Assembly: GCA_937868025.1 (NCBI GenBank)
Contig: CALMLJ010000415.1
Coordinates: forward strand, 1 to 59,590
Origin: an uncultured Acidimicrobiaceae bacterium
GTDB taxonomy: Bacteria > Actinomycetota > Acidimicrobiia > Acidimicrobiales > Microtrichaceae
Direction: 5' to 3'
Length of the DNA stretch: 59,590 bases
This document shows positions 49,757 through 58,510 of the stretch, in pieces (positions within the stretch are counted from its first letter, which is position 1; each line of letters begins with the position of its first letter). The notes under the pieces are model-generated. The model ran no database searches, was not told the origin of the DNA, and saw only the letters and a program-made list of their open reading frames with translations. Position numbers and translations under genes: made by a program.

Positions 49757-50584
49757 TCAGCGCCAGCGGGATGCGGTGAAGCGGAGGTACTCGTCGACAT
49801 GGGCGCGCCAGTACGCCCGATCGTGCCCGCCGGGATCGACGCGGAGTTCGACGTCGATGCCCGCGGCGGTGAGCGAGTCGGCGAACCGGACGGCCGAGTC
49901 GCGGAGGCCGTCGTCGGCGCCGACGTCGATGCGGATGCTGCCGCCGAGGGCCGTGAGGCCGTCGCGGAGCTGGTCGAGATTGCCGCTGATCGCGGGGCTG
50001 TGGGCGGCGACGCTGCCGAACACGTCGGGACGCATCGCGGCAGCAACCAGTGCGGCGCCGCCGCCCCGGGAGATGCCCCCGACGGCACGGTGCCCCGGAT
50101 CGCGCAGCGTGCGGTACTGGGCGTCGACCCACGGCACGACCCGGTCGACGACGACCTGGGCCTCACGGGCCGCAGCGGTGTCGCGGAAGTCGGGCATGAC
50201 GAGGATCGACGGCGCGATCTCGCCGTCGACGACCAAGCGGTCTGCCTCTGTCGTCATCCCGATGTCGGTCCACTGCGTCTCGTCCGCGCTGGCACCGTGG
50301 ATCAGCAGGATCACCGGGAATCGAACGTCGGGGTGCTCGTCGTAGCAGGGCGGCAGGTGGACGAGGATTCGCTGTTGGTCACGCTTCGTCGTGACGTCGG
50401 TGCCCCTCCCACCGGGGCAGGTGGGCGGGAGGGGCACCGGAGCCTCGGCGGCCGGGCCGTCGGCGGGGCGCGAGCATCCGGCACCGGCCGCAGCGGTGGC
50501 GACCACCACCACCGCTGCGGCGAGGCGCCGCCCGATCGGCACCGTGACGACCCCCGTCACGGTGGCTGATCGGCTCGTGATCAC
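49757..50584 (-). CDS. Exported esterase (alpha/beta hydrolase, EstA/Fes type)
   Basis: 275 aa from GTG 50584. Lipoprotein-like signal ending GAGC, then an esterase D/PHB-depolymerase-like hydrolase: ILLIHGASADETQW (oxyanion region), nucleophile GGISRGG, catalytic His in GGHDRAYW. Resembles mycolyl-transferase-fold and enterochelin esterase families. 13 bp after the UbiA gene, so in that operon. Confidence 0.75.
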   Translation of the reverse strand: MITSRSATVTGVVTVPIGRRLAAAVVVVATAAAGAGCSRPADGPAAEAPVPLPPTCPGGRGTDVTTKRDQQRILVHLPPCYDEHPDVRFPVILLIHGASADETQWTDIGMTTEADRLVVDGEIAPSILVMPDFRDTAAAREAQVVVDRVVPWVDAQYRTLRDPGHRAVGGISRGGGAALVAAAMRPDVFGSVAAHSPAISGNLDQLRDGLTALGGSIRIDVGADDGLRDSAVRFADSLTAAGIDVELRVDPGGHDRAYWRAHVDEYLRFTASRWR

Positions 50585-50597
50585 AGAGCGACCGTGA

Positions 50598-51569
50598 TCA
50601 CGAGAGGTACAGGCCGGCGAGGGCGAGGATGCCGGTGGCGGCACCGGCGGCCAGCAGCGCCCGGTCGCCGAGGATGAGCTCGGTGGGGTCGGCGCCGGCA
50701 CCGGCGAACACCTTGGTGACACCGCGGCGGGCGGCGACGAGGAACGGGACGATGCTGGCCAGCAGCCAGACCATCCCGGGACCGCCGAGTCGGGTGGAGA
50801 GCGCCCAGCCGAGGTAGCCGAGCACGGCGGTGGCGGCGGAGCCGAGGAGGATGCGTTCGAGGATGGGCATCGTGTACCCGGCGAGCACGGGGCGATGTGC
50901 TGCGGCCCGGTCGCCGAGCTCGCGGAGCTCGGCGTATCGCTTGCCGGTGGCGAGGAGGAGTGATCCGCCGCCGACGATGACCAGGAACGGGATCGACAGC
51001 GGGGTCGTCGTGGCGGCGGCCCCGGCGATGACCCGGAGCACGAACCCCGCTGCGACGACACCGAGCTCGATGAAGGGCAGGTGCTTCAGTCGTCGGGAGT
51101 AGGCCATGGTGAGCGCCAGGTAGGCGAGGACGGCGAGTGCGGCGGCCGACCCGAGAGCGATCCCCGTGGCCACGGCCGTGGTGGCGGCGGTGGCGGCCGT
51201 GGTCCGGGCGAGTTGGGGTGAGATCAGGCCGGCCGCGATGGGGCGGTGCCGCTTCGTGGGGTGGAGGCCGTCGCGTTCGATGTCGCCGAGGTCGTTGAGG
51301 AGATAGGTCGCGCTGGCGGCGAGGCACATCATGGCCACGGCGACGGTCACCCGGACGATGGTGGACCCGGAGAGCAGCGCTCCGGCGGCGGCGGGTGCCG
51401 CCACCACGAGCACGTTCTTGACCCACTGGCGGGGCCGCATCGCCGTGAGCAGGGCTCGGGGCGTGGACGGCCGGAGGGACGGGCCCGCCGGAGCCGGTGC
51501 CGGCGGGTGCTCGGCGTGGGTGTCGGTGAGATCGACGACGAGGGGCCGGGTGTCGAGCACGGCGGTCAT
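50598..51569 (-). CDS. UbiA prenyltransferase, DPPR-synthase-like
   Basis: 323 aa, about nine helices. Both Asp-rich motifs for prenyl-phosphate and Mg2+ are present: NDLGDIERDGLHPTKRHRP and a degenerate YSRRLKHLPFIEL. RPRQWVKNVLV at the N-terminus is typical of decaprenyl-phosphate 5-phosphoribosyltransferases (as Rv3806c). Predicted to make a lipid-linked pentose phosphate. ATGA overlap with the glycosidase gene upstream. Confidence 0.8.
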   Translation of the reverse strand: MTAVLDTRPLVVDLTDTHAEHPPAPAPAGPSLRPSTPRALLTAMRPRQWVKNVLVVAAPAAAGALLSGSTIVRVTVAVAMMCLAASATYLLNDLGDIERDGLHPTKRHRPIAAGLISPQLARTTAATAATTAVATGIALGSAAALAVLAYLALTMAYSRRLKHLPFIELGVVAAGFVLRVIAGAAATTTPLSIPFLVIVGGGSLLLATGKRYAELRELGDRAAAHRPVLAGYTMPILERILLGSAATAVLGYLGWALSTRLGGPGMVWLLASIVPFLVAARRGVTKVFAGAGADPTELILGDRALLAAGAATGILALAGLYLS

Positions 51570-52777
51570 CGGGCCACCACCGCGAGGAAGTCACGCTGAT
51601 CGGGGGCGAGGTAGCGGGTGGCATCCCGGGTCATTGCCGGGGTGAGTCGGGATCCGGTGACCTGCGTCCTGGTGCCGGCGACGGGTCGGTACCAGTTGAA
51701 GGTCACGACGTTGTCGTGGATGTCGAGTTGCATGGCCCGGACCGATCCCGCCTGGGCGAGCGTCGTGGCCAGTTGGGTGAGTGTCATCTTGCGGCCGGCG
51801 ACGTAGATGAGGCGACCCTGTGCGTCGACACCGAGGCCGGACCGCCAGGTGTACTGCAGTTGCGACTTGACCGTTCCCCAGCGACCGCCGCGATCGGTGA
51901 CGAGGCCCTTGACGGGTGCGCCGTGGTCGACGATGAGGTCGAGGTTCTGTCGGACGCTGCCGATGTCGGGGCCCATGGTGGCGTCGCGGCCCCATTCGGC
52001 GATGTCAGCCGTGCCGTCCTTGCGGATCACGATGGCGGCGAGGCCGTCTTGGAGCGGGCGGACTGCACTTCGACCTTCGGTGTAGATGCCGCCTTTGGTG
52101 TGCTTGAACTTGAAGCCGGCGTTGAACGCTGCGATGACGTGTTGGCGCTGGTCGGTGGGGATCTGTGAGCCCCATGCCCAGTTGGTGCCACCGGGCTGCA
52201 CCGTGCCGGGCACGTAGACCAACTTGGTGGCGGCCTGGTCGATGCGGACGAGGTTGGCCCCGACGGAGGGGTAATGGGGGTCGGGTCGCAGGAACGTCTG
52301 CTCCACGGCGGTTGGTGCGACGGCGAGTCCGGGGACGGGCTGCCATACGCCTTCGCCGGTCTGCGGTGGCGACACCAGTGTCGGGATCGTCGAGGAGGGC
52401 TGTGCCGATGCGGCCGCCGCGGGGGTCGCGTTGGCGAGGGCCTTGGGGCGGAGGGCCTTGGGGAGTTCCGACGTCGGGACCTTGGTGCCGGTCGGCTTGG
52501 TGCGCGTGTACCACCACTGCTCGACGTTGTTGACGACGGACTCGAAGCCGTGGTCACGGAGCCAGTCGACGCTGCGAACGCCCACAGGAGCGTCGCCGGC
52601 TGCGGTCAGGTACCCGGAGTAGGACCAGCCGACCGGCACCATCAGCGCGGCGAGCACGACGAGCACGGTCTGGCGACGACGGTGACGGCGGGGCCGGCGG
52701 CCGGGCGCGGCGTCGGCGGGTGGGTCGTTGACTGGTGGTTCGGTCGGTGGGGCCGGTCGGGCTTCCAGGATGGTCAT
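51566..52777 (-). CDS. Phosphodiester-glycosidase (NAGPA/DUF2233) family protein
   Basis: 403 aa. One N-terminal membrane helix, a variable linker, then the NAGPA-like fold (AAFNAGFKFKHTKGGIYTEG, VTDRGGRWGTVK, AMQLDIHDNVVTFNWY). Family enzymes hydrolyse sugar-phosphodiester bonds. It is probably exposed outside the membrane and could trim a cell-wall glycolipid. First gene of the glycosidase-UbiA-esterase operon. Confidence 0.75.
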   Translation of the reverse strand: MTILEARPAPPTEPPVNDPPADAAPGRRPRRHRRRQTVLVVLAALMVPVGWSYSGYLTAAGDAPVGVRSVDWLRDHGFESVVNNVEQWWYTRTKPTGTKVPTSELPKALRPKALANATPAAAASAQPSSTIPTLVSPPQTGEGVWQPVPGLAVAPTAVEQTFLRPDPHYPSVGANLVRIDQAATKLVYVPGTVQPGGTNWAWGSQIPTDQRQHVIAAFNAGFKFKHTKGGIYTEGRSAVRPLQDGLAAIVIRKDGTADIAEWGRDATMGPDIGSVRQNLDLIVDHGAPVKGLVTDRGGRWGTVKSQLQYTWRSGLGVDAQGRLIYVAGRKMTLTQLATTLAQAGSVRAMQLDIHDNVVTFNWYRPVAGTRTQVTGSRLTPAMTRDATRYLAPDQRDFLAVVAR

Positions 52778-52844
52778 CGTTCACTCCAGTTGTGGGGTCT
52801 GGATCGAGCATGCGTGTGCGCGGGTCACCGCCGACCCATGCGGA

Positions 52845-52933
52845 GGTGAGCGCTCGGTGAATCGTGCATGCCGAAGGTGAGCGGACACCCAGGGGGCTTC
52901 GGCCTTTGCCGTCGCCTCACCGGTCGCTCACCG
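52845..52933. promoter_or_regulatory. GGTGAG/CTCACC sites between glycosidase and PAP2 genes
   Basis: GGTGAGCGCTCGGTGAAT at 52845-52862, GGTGAGCGG at 52876, and CTCACCG at 52916 and 52927 (11-bp phase). OmpR-type direct repeats between two divergent operons. Confidence 0.55.
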
Positions 52934-52966
52934 TCTGCCAACCCGCGGACGCCTACGGTGGCCGCA

Positions 52967-53509
52967 GTGACCGGCCCGGACGAACCCATCCTCGAGTTCG
53001 TGCTCGATCACCGCACCCCCTGGTTCGACACCACGATGCGAGCGGTCACGTCGCTCGGGGGCTTCTGGGTGCTCACCCTCGTGTGCGTCGCGTTCGCCGT
53101 CGGGTGGCGGTGGCGGGTCGGCGACTGGTCGGCGGCGATCGTCCTCGCGGTGGTGTCGGCGCTCGCGTGGTGGTCGTGCAACTCGCTGAAGCTCGCGTTC
53201 GGACGAGCGCGCCCCGACCTCGCCGATCGCTTGGTCGCCGCCGGCGGGTACTCGTTCCCGTCGGGGCATGCGACGCAGTCTGCGGCGATCTGGGGAACAC
53301 TCGCGCTGTTCGTCGCGCGCCGGTTCCCGGAGCATCGGCGCGCAGTGTGGGCGGTCGGTGTCGGACTCGCGGTGGCGGTCGGGTCGAGCCGCATCTACCT
53401 CGGCGTCCACTGGTTCACCGACGTCGTCGCCGGCTGGACGCTGGGCGTGGCGTTCGTCGGGGTGACGGCCCTCCTGCTGTCCCGGCGACCGGCGACCGGC
53501 GGACGGTAG
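52967..53509 (+). CDS. PAP2-family lipid phosphatase
   Basis: 180 aa from GTG 52967, about nine bases after a -10-like TACGGT, so probably leaderless. Five to six helices with the three PAP2 motifs: KLAFGRARPDL, YSFPSGHAT and SRIYLGVHWFTDVVAG. In M. tuberculosis a PAP2 phosphatase (Rv3807c) sits beside the DPPR synthase and is proposed to dephosphorylate its product; this gene is the divergent neighbour of the UbiA operon. Confidence 0.85.
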   Translation: MTGPDEPILEFVLDHRTPWFDTTMRAVTSLGGFWVLTLVCVAFAVGWRWRVGDWSAAIVLAVVSALAWWSCNSLKLAFGRARPDLADRLVAAGGYSFPSGHATQSAAIWGTLALFVARRFPEHRRAVWAVGVGLAVAVGSSRIYLGVHWFTDVVAGWTLGVAFVGVTALLLSRRPATGGR

Positions 53510-53578
53510 TGCGACGGTAAAATCCGGTGAAATGACACTGAAACATCGGCCGAGGGCTTCCTGCCCCGAGACGACGTC

Positions 53579-53595
53579 GGTACGTTCGCCTGACC
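53579..53595 (+). promoter_or_regulatory. Near-leaderless promoter of the WecG-type gene
   Basis: TACGTT (53580-53585) followed by the ATG at 53596; CGGTAAA and CGGTGAAA 10 bp apart lie further upstream. The same GTACGTTC precedes dedA at 56581. Confidence 0.45.
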
Positions 53596-54366
53596 ATGCA
53601 ACGCGTCGACCTCTTCGGGCTCCCGTTCGTCGACGCCGCGACGATCGACGAGGTGGCACACCTCATCCTGGTTGACGCCGATCGGGGCGAGCATCGTCAC
53701 CCGGTGGTCGTGACCCCCAACACCGACCTGCTCGTGCAACTCCTCGAGACGGACGACGCCGAGACGCGTGAGTTCGTCGCCGACTCCTGGTGCGTCCTGC
53801 CCGACGGCCAGCCGATCGTGTGGGCGAGTCGCTACCTGGGTACCCCGTTGCGGGCCAGGCTGACCGGCTCCGACCTTTTCGCCCGCCTGTGGCCGGAGCT
53901 GGCGGCGGCGGCCCGGTCGGTCGTGGTGCTGGCGGCGTCCGACGCGATCCGTGACGGCCTCCTCGCCGAACACCCGCGAGCCCGGGTGCTCGTCGCTCCC
54001 GACATCGACGTGTCCGATCGGTCCGAGGTTCGCGCCGCTGCCCACCGCTGTGCCGAAGAGGTGGCGGCCTCGAACGCCCGGATCGTCGTGCTCGGCCTCG
54101 GGCACCCGAAGGACCTGTCCATCGCACGGGAGTTGCTGGCGTTCCTCGCCACCGTGTCAGTCGATCGGCCCCCGACGGTCCTCTGCCTCGGTGCTTCGGC
54201 CGAGCTGCATCTGGGGTTGCGCCGCCGGGCGCCACGTTGGGTGCAGCACCTGGGCGGAGAGTGGTTGTTCCGGTTCGTACAAGAGCCGCGCCGGCTGTTC
54301 CATCGCTACTTCATTCGAGACGTCGCGTTCCTCCGGATCGTTCGGGACGCGAAGCGCTCGTCGTGA
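53596..54366 (+). CDS. WecG/TagA/CpsF-family glycosyltransferase
   Basis: 256 aa. VVVTPNTDLLVQLLETDDAE and LPDGQPIVWASRYLGTPL are the conserved WecG/TagA substrate motifs; ARIVVLGLGHPKDLSIARELL and the C-terminal Trp-rich EWLFRFVQEPRRLFHRY complete the family pattern. Adds an N-acetyl sugar to a polyprenyl-diphosphate-linked acceptor on the inner face of the membrane. Confidence 0.85.
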   Translation: MQRVDLFGLPFVDAATIDEVAHLILVDADRGEHRHPVVVTPNTDLLVQLLETDDAETREFVADSWCVLPDGQPIVWASRYLGTPLRARLTGSDLFARLWPELAAAARSVVVLAASDAIRDGLLAEHPRARVLVAPDIDVSDRSEVRAAAHRCAEEVAASNARIVVLGLGHPKDLSIARELLAFLATVSVDRPPTVLCLGASAELHLGLRRRAPRWVQHLGGEWLFRFVQEPRRLFHRYFIRDVAFLRIVRDAKRSS

Positions 54367-54376
54367 TTCGGAGCGG

Positions 54377-55681
54377 TCAGCGCGTGCCGACCGTGTCGTG
54401 GAGGATTCCGCCGTGGTCGGGGAGCAGCAGGCGGAACGCAGTCGGGTCGGAGGCGGCGAGCACGAGCCGTCCGCCCTCCGCCTCGGCCAGCGACCGGGCG
54501 AGCGCCAGTCCGAGACCGTGACCGGTCGCGCCGGGGTCGCGGCGGGTGAACAGCTCCGACGGATTGCGCTCGATCCGGCCGCCGTCGGACACGGTGACGA
54601 CGAGGTTGTCACCCTCCTCGGCGACATCGATGGCGACGTCGCCCCTGCCGTGTTGAACGGCGTTGCCCAACAGGATGTCGATGATCTGCTCGAGGACGTG
54701 CCGGCTCACGCGGGGGCTGCCGGCGACTGCGGACGACGCGGCGAACTCGCGATCGCGCTCGCCGAGCACGGTGCTCCATCGCCGCTCGACGGTGCCGAGC
54801 CAGCGGTCGAGGTCGAGCGGATCACGACTGATGGGTTGATCGCGGGCGACGCGGAGCAGGGTGCTGATGGTGGACTCGAGGCGGTCGATCTCGTCGAGCG
54901 CCGCCTCGAACGCCGGCGTCGGGTCGTCGCTCGGCGACTGCATCTCGCCCTCGATCGCCAGGCGGAGCGACGTCAGCGGTGTGCGCAACTGGTGGGACGC
55001 ATCGGCGGTGAACGAGCGCTCGCGTCGGAGCACCCCGTCGAGCCGAGCTGCGGTCTCGGCCAGGGCCGTTGCCGTCGCGTCGAGCTCGTCGATGCCGCTG
55101 GGCGACGGCACGATCGAGAAGTCGCCCTCGCCGAGCCGCACGGCGTCGTCGCGGATCGAACGCAACGGCCGGACGAGACGAGTGCTGACCCAGAGCCCGA
55201 CGATCGCGGCGACCACCACCGCGGCGACGTCGAACGACAGCAGCACGGCGATGTCGCGCCAGACGAGCTGCTCGGCCTCGGACAAGGGTTCGGACACCCG
55301 GATGTTGGCGACGGCCTGCTCGCGCTCGACGATGGGGCGGACCAGCACCCGCTCGTGTGCCGTGTGACCGACGAGCGTGAGCAGTTCGGCGGCGTTCGTC
55401 AGCTCGTCGGCGCGGGCAGGACCGTCGCCGGCGATGCGCCGGCCGTCGGGAAGGTACACACCGACGGTCAACCCCTCCTCGAACTGCGGAAGCTCGAGTT
55501 CGCTGTCGGCGAAGTCGGAGTCCGACGTCAGTTCGTTCGCTGTCTTCTCCGCGGCCAGCGCCAGCTCCCGGTCGGCGTCGGCGTGTTCGCGGCTCGACAT
55601 GAGGATCGCCAGTGGGAGCGTCAGCACCATCGTCGCGAGGGCGGTGACGCCGATGATCGCGGCCAGGATCCGGCGTCTCAC
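54377..55681 (-). CDS. Sensor histidine kinase
   Basis: 434 aa from GTG 55681. Two helices around a short sensor loop (residues 30-155), HAMP, phospho-His in DASHQLRTPL, N box NAVQHG, G2 HGLGLALAR. The G1 box is atypical (SDGGRIE, where DDGPG is usual), so ATP binding may be altered. 24 bp after its response regulator. Confidence 0.88.
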   Translation of the reverse strand: MRRRILAAIIGVTALATMVLTLPLAILMSSREHADADRELALAAEKTANELTSDSDFADSELELPQFEEGLTVGVYLPDGRRIAGDGPARADELTNAAELLTLVGHTAHERVLVRPIVEREQAVANIRVSEPLSEAEQLVWRDIAVLLSFDVAAVVVAAIVGLWVSTRLVRPLRSIRDDAVRLGEGDFSIVPSPSGIDELDATATALAETAARLDGVLRRERSFTADASHQLRTPLTSLRLAIEGEMQSPSDDPTPAFEAALDEIDRLESTISTLLRVARDQPISRDPLDLDRWLGTVERRWSTVLGERDREFAASSAVAGSPRVSRHVLEQIIDILLGNAVQHGRGDVAIDVAEEGDNLVVTVSDGGRIERNPSELFTRRDPGATGHGLGLALARSLAEAEGGRLVLAASDPTAFRLLLPDHGGILHDTVGTR

Positions 55682-55705
55682 GACGGCGCCCCAGTACGAC
55701 GCATC

Positions 55706-56401
55706 TCAGCCCCCGGCCAAGGGCGCACTGCGTTCCCAGCGGTAGCCGACACCGCGCAGCGCGGTGATGCGACTGGGTTCGCCGGGAGCTTCGTTGAGGC
55801 GCCGACGAAGGGCGGCGATGTGGACGTCGAGGGTCTTGGTGGAGCCGAACCAGTGCTCGTCCCACACCTGGGACATGAGGTCCTCGCGGGTCACGACGTT
55901 GCCTTCGTTCGACATCAGCACGACGAGCAGGTCGAACTCCTTGGCCCGGAGGGTGATCTCTTCGCCGTCGAGGCGGACGATGCGGGCACCGAGGTCGACG
56001 TCGACGCCCGAGCTGGCGAGATTCGGGAGATCGTCGCGATGCGCCGGGCGGCGGAGCTGGGCCCGGACCCGGGCGAGCAACTCGGCCAGACGGAAGGGTT
56101 TGGTGATGTAGTCGATGGCACCGACGTCGAGGCCGATGACGACGTCCATCTCTTCGGCGCGGGCCGTGACCATGATGATCGGGACGTCGAGCCAACGCAC
56201 TTGGAGCTCGCGGGCGAGGTCGAGGCCGTCGGCGTCGGGGAGGCCGAGGTCGAGCAGGACGAGGTCGGGCGTGCCGTCGAACGCTCGGACCGACGCTGCG
56301 TCCTCGGCGGGGTGGCACGTGTAGCCGGCGTTGGTGAGGGCGCGTACGAGCCCGGTTCGGATGCCGGCGTCGTCCTCGACGATGAGGAGGTCGCCGCTCA
56401 C
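55706..56401 (-). CDS. OmpR-family response regulator
   Basis: 231 aa from GTG 56401. Receiver IVEDDAG, phospho-acceptor LLDLGLPDADG, Lys in ITKPFRL; winged helix LRAKEFDLLVVL and LRGVGYRWE. Divergent from dedA-uppP with GGGTGAG repeats between, which likely are its sites. Confidence 0.92.
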   Translation of the reverse strand: MSGDLLIVEDDAGIRTGLVRALTNAGYTCHPAEDAASVRAFDGTPDLVLLDLGLPDADGLDLARELQVRWLDVPIIMVTARAEEMDVVIGLDVGAIDYITKPFRLAELLARVRAQLRRPAHRDDLPNLASSGVDVDLGARIVRLDGEEITLRAKEFDLLVVLMSNEGNVVTREDLMSQVWDEHWFGSTKTLDVHIAALRRRLNEAPGEPSRITALRGVGYRWERSAPLAGG

Positions 56402-56452
56402 GATTCGGGGTCCTGCGGGAGGGAAGCCATGGCGACCAGTCTGCCGGAGCGA

Positions 56453-56549
56453 GGGTGAGACGCCGGGTCCGATCGGGTGAGATGACGGTTAAGCGGCCCG
56501 GAGCATCCCTCCGCGGCCCGCCGTCAGCAGGATTAACCGTCACCTCACC
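56453..56549. promoter_or_regulatory. GGTGAG repeats and long dyad between response regulator and dedA
   Basis: GGGTGAG at 56453 and 56475 (22-bp phase). GGTGAGATGACGGTTAA (56476-56492) is the inverted copy, 16 of 17 bases, of TTAACCGTCACCTCACC (56533-56549). A symmetrical array well suited to an OmpR-family regulator. Confidence 0.65.
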
Positions 56550-56594
56550 ACCCCCTGGGTGGCGGCGAACGCACCGGTCCGTACGTTCAGCGCC

Positions 56595-57212
56595 ATGAGC
56601 TTGTCCCCCCAACACCTGATCGAGTCGTTCGGTCTGCTCGGCATCGCCGCGATCGTCTTCGCCGAGTCCGGGCTGCTGATCGGCTTCTTCCTCCCCGGCG
56701 ACTCACTGCTTTTCACGGCAGGCGCGGTGGCAGCCGGAGTGTTCGCATCCCTGTCGGTGCACCTGAACATCGCCGTGCTGCTGCCCGCCGTCGCGATCGC
56801 AGCGATCGCCGGGGACCAGGTCGGCTATCTCTTCGGCAAGCGAGTGGGCGCGACGCTGGCCACCCGCGAGGATTCGCGCTTCTTCAAGCGGGACCATCTC
56901 GACAAGGCGCAGGGCTTCTTCGACCGGCACGGCCCGAAGGCGTTGGTCATGGCGCGATTCATCCCGGTCGTTCGGACCTTCACGCCGATCGTCGCCGGCG
57001 CGGGGAGAATGCACTACCGGACGTTCGTGGCATACAACGTCGCCGGAGGGCTGCTGTGGAGCGTCGGAGTCACACTGCTCGGCTACTGGTTCGGGCAGGT
57101 CTCGGTTGTCCGTGACCACATCGAGTTGGCCCTCATCGCGATCGTCGTCATCTCGCTGGTTCCGGTGGCCGTCGAACTGCTGCGCCACCGCCGTCATGAG
57201 GTGGCGGCATGA
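56595..57212 (+). CDS. DedA-family membrane protein
   Basis: 205 aa, about five helices. FAESGLLIGFFLPGDSLLF and the FMARFIPVVRTFTPIVAG-like segment (GPKALVMARFIPVVRTF) with the conserved Arg are the DedA signature. Characterised members flip undecaprenyl phosphate or phospholipids. Leaderless-type promoter TACGTT eight bases before ATG 56595. ATGA overlap with uppP, joining a C55-P flippase-type protein to its phosphatase. Confidence 0.85.
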   Translation: MSLSPQHLIESFGLLGIAAIVFAESGLLIGFFLPGDSLLFTAGAVAAGVFASLSVHLNIAVLLPAVAIAAIAGDQVGYLFGKRVGATLATREDSRFFKRDHLDKAQGFFDRHGPKALVMARFIPVVRTFTPIVAGAGRMHYRTFVAYNVAGGLLWSVGVTLLGYWFGQVSVVRDHIELALIAIVVISLVPVAVELLRHRRHEVAA

Positions 57213-58156
57213 CGCCGGCGCTGGTCCGGCATCGTGCCACGGCCCTGGTCGGACTCGCGGTCTGCCTCATGACGATTTCGGGTTTCGTGCTGATCCGCGG
57301 CTCCGTGCCGACCGCGTCGGCGGACACGCTGACCACGCCGAAAGCGGTGGTGCTCGGGCTCGTCGAGGGCGCGACCGAGTACCTCCCGGTCAGCTCGACG
57401 GGTCACCTGCTCGTGGCAGAGCGCATTCTCGACGTCGGTCAGACGAAGCAGGACGAGGTCGCGACCGACACGTACACCGTGGTCATCCAGATCGGTGCCA
57501 TCCTGGCGGTACTGGGCATCTTCCGGAAGCGCTTCGCGCTGATGCTCCAGGGAGTCGTCAGGCGGAACGCCGAAGGGCGCTCGCTGGTCGTCTCGCTCCT
57601 GCTGGCCTTTGTGCCGGCGGTCGTCATCGCTCTGGCGCTGCAGGATCCCATCAAGTCGAAGCTCCTGAAGCCGTGGCCGGTCGTCGCCGCGTGGGTGGCC
57701 GGCGGCGTCGTGATCCTCCTGTTCGGCCGGTACCGCGGTCGCATCACCGAGACGATCACGTCGCTCTCTGCGATCCCGCCGCGGGTGGCCCTTGGCATCG
57801 GCGGCGCCCAGGTACTGGCGTTGTGGCCCGGCACGAGCCGGTCACTGGTGACGATTCTCGCCGCACTCGTCCTCGGGTGTTCGTTGACGACGGCGGTCGA
57901 GTTCTCCTTCCTTCTCGGCTTCCTCACGTTGTCGGCGGCGACCGGCTACGAGCTGCTCAAGAACGGCTCGACCCTGATCGACACGTTCGGGATCGTGAAC
58001 CCGCTGATCGGAATCGTCGTCGCCGGCGTCGCCGCCTTCGTCTCGGTGCGCTGGATGATCGGCTACCTCGAGCGGCAGCCCTTGACCGGGTTCGCCTGGT
58101 ACCGGTTCGGCGCAGCGGCGCTGACCGCCGGACTGCTGGTGATGAAGGCGATCTGA
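57209..58156 (+). CDS. uppP: Undecaprenyl-diphosphate phosphatase UppP/BacA
   Basis: 315 aa, about eight helices. Contains EGATEYLPVSSTGHL and the GTSRSLVTI loop, the two active-site regions of UppP. Longer than Escherichia coli BacA (273 aa) owing to an N-terminal signal-like extension. Recycles the lipid carrier for peptidoglycan and glycan export, and gives bacitracin tolerance when raised. Confidence 0.92.
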   Translation: MTPALVRHRATALVGLAVCLMTISGFVLIRGSVPTASADTLTTPKAVVLGLVEGATEYLPVSSTGHLLVAERILDVGQTKQDEVATDTYTVVIQIGAILAVLGIFRKRFALMLQGVVRRNAEGRSLVVSLLLAFVPAVVIALALQDPIKSKLLKPWPVVAAWVAGGVVILLFGRYRGRITETITSLSAIPPRVALGIGGAQVLALWPGTSRSLVTILAALVLGCSLTTAVEFSFLLGFLTLSAATGYELLKNGSTLIDTFGIVNPLIGIVVAGVAAFVSVRWMIGYLERQPLTGFAWYRFGAAALTAGLLVMKAI

Positions 58157-58159
58157 CCA

Positions 58160-58510
58160 ATGACCGCACCCGGAGACCTGGAGGCCCCGATGCAGACCCT
58201 TGAACGACCACCACGCCCTTCGGCCCCAACGGCGAACCCACCGTCGACGGTGCGTACCGCCGAACTCATGCGTTCGGCCGTGCTGGTCGTCCTGGGGTTC
58301 GTGTGCTTCGCAGCTGCCGGCGGCTGGCTGCTGCTGGGTGCCCATACCTGGTCTGGACCCGTCGTCCTCGACCTGTCGGAGAACCACGGCATCCATCTGA
58401 CCGATCCGCTTGCGGCGATTCCGTTCGTCACCGGCCTGCTCTGCTGGCGGCGGGCATGCCGGACGATTCTCGAGACCCATCGACACCTCGACCCAAGGAG
58501 CGGACGATGA
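58160..58510 (+). CDS. Two-helix membrane protein with HLTDPLAA motif
   Basis: 116 aa. Two membrane helices; between them GPVVLDLSENHGIHLTDPLA, the same pattern as in the ZIP-operon protein at 16939. Three bases after the uppP stop, ATGA overlap with the next gene. Family unnamed. Confidence 0.6.
   Translation: MTAPGDLEAPMQTLERPPRPSAPTANPPSTVRTAELMRSAVLVVLGFVCFAAAGGWLLLGAHTWSGPVVLDLSENHGIHLTDPLAAIPFVTGLLCWRRACRTILETHRHLDPRSGR

Noticed and set aside
53951..56458. Very long open frame antisense to the histidine kinase and response regulator
   Set aside because: Low-complexity Arg/Asp/Gly translation; the opposite strand encodes a complete two-component system.
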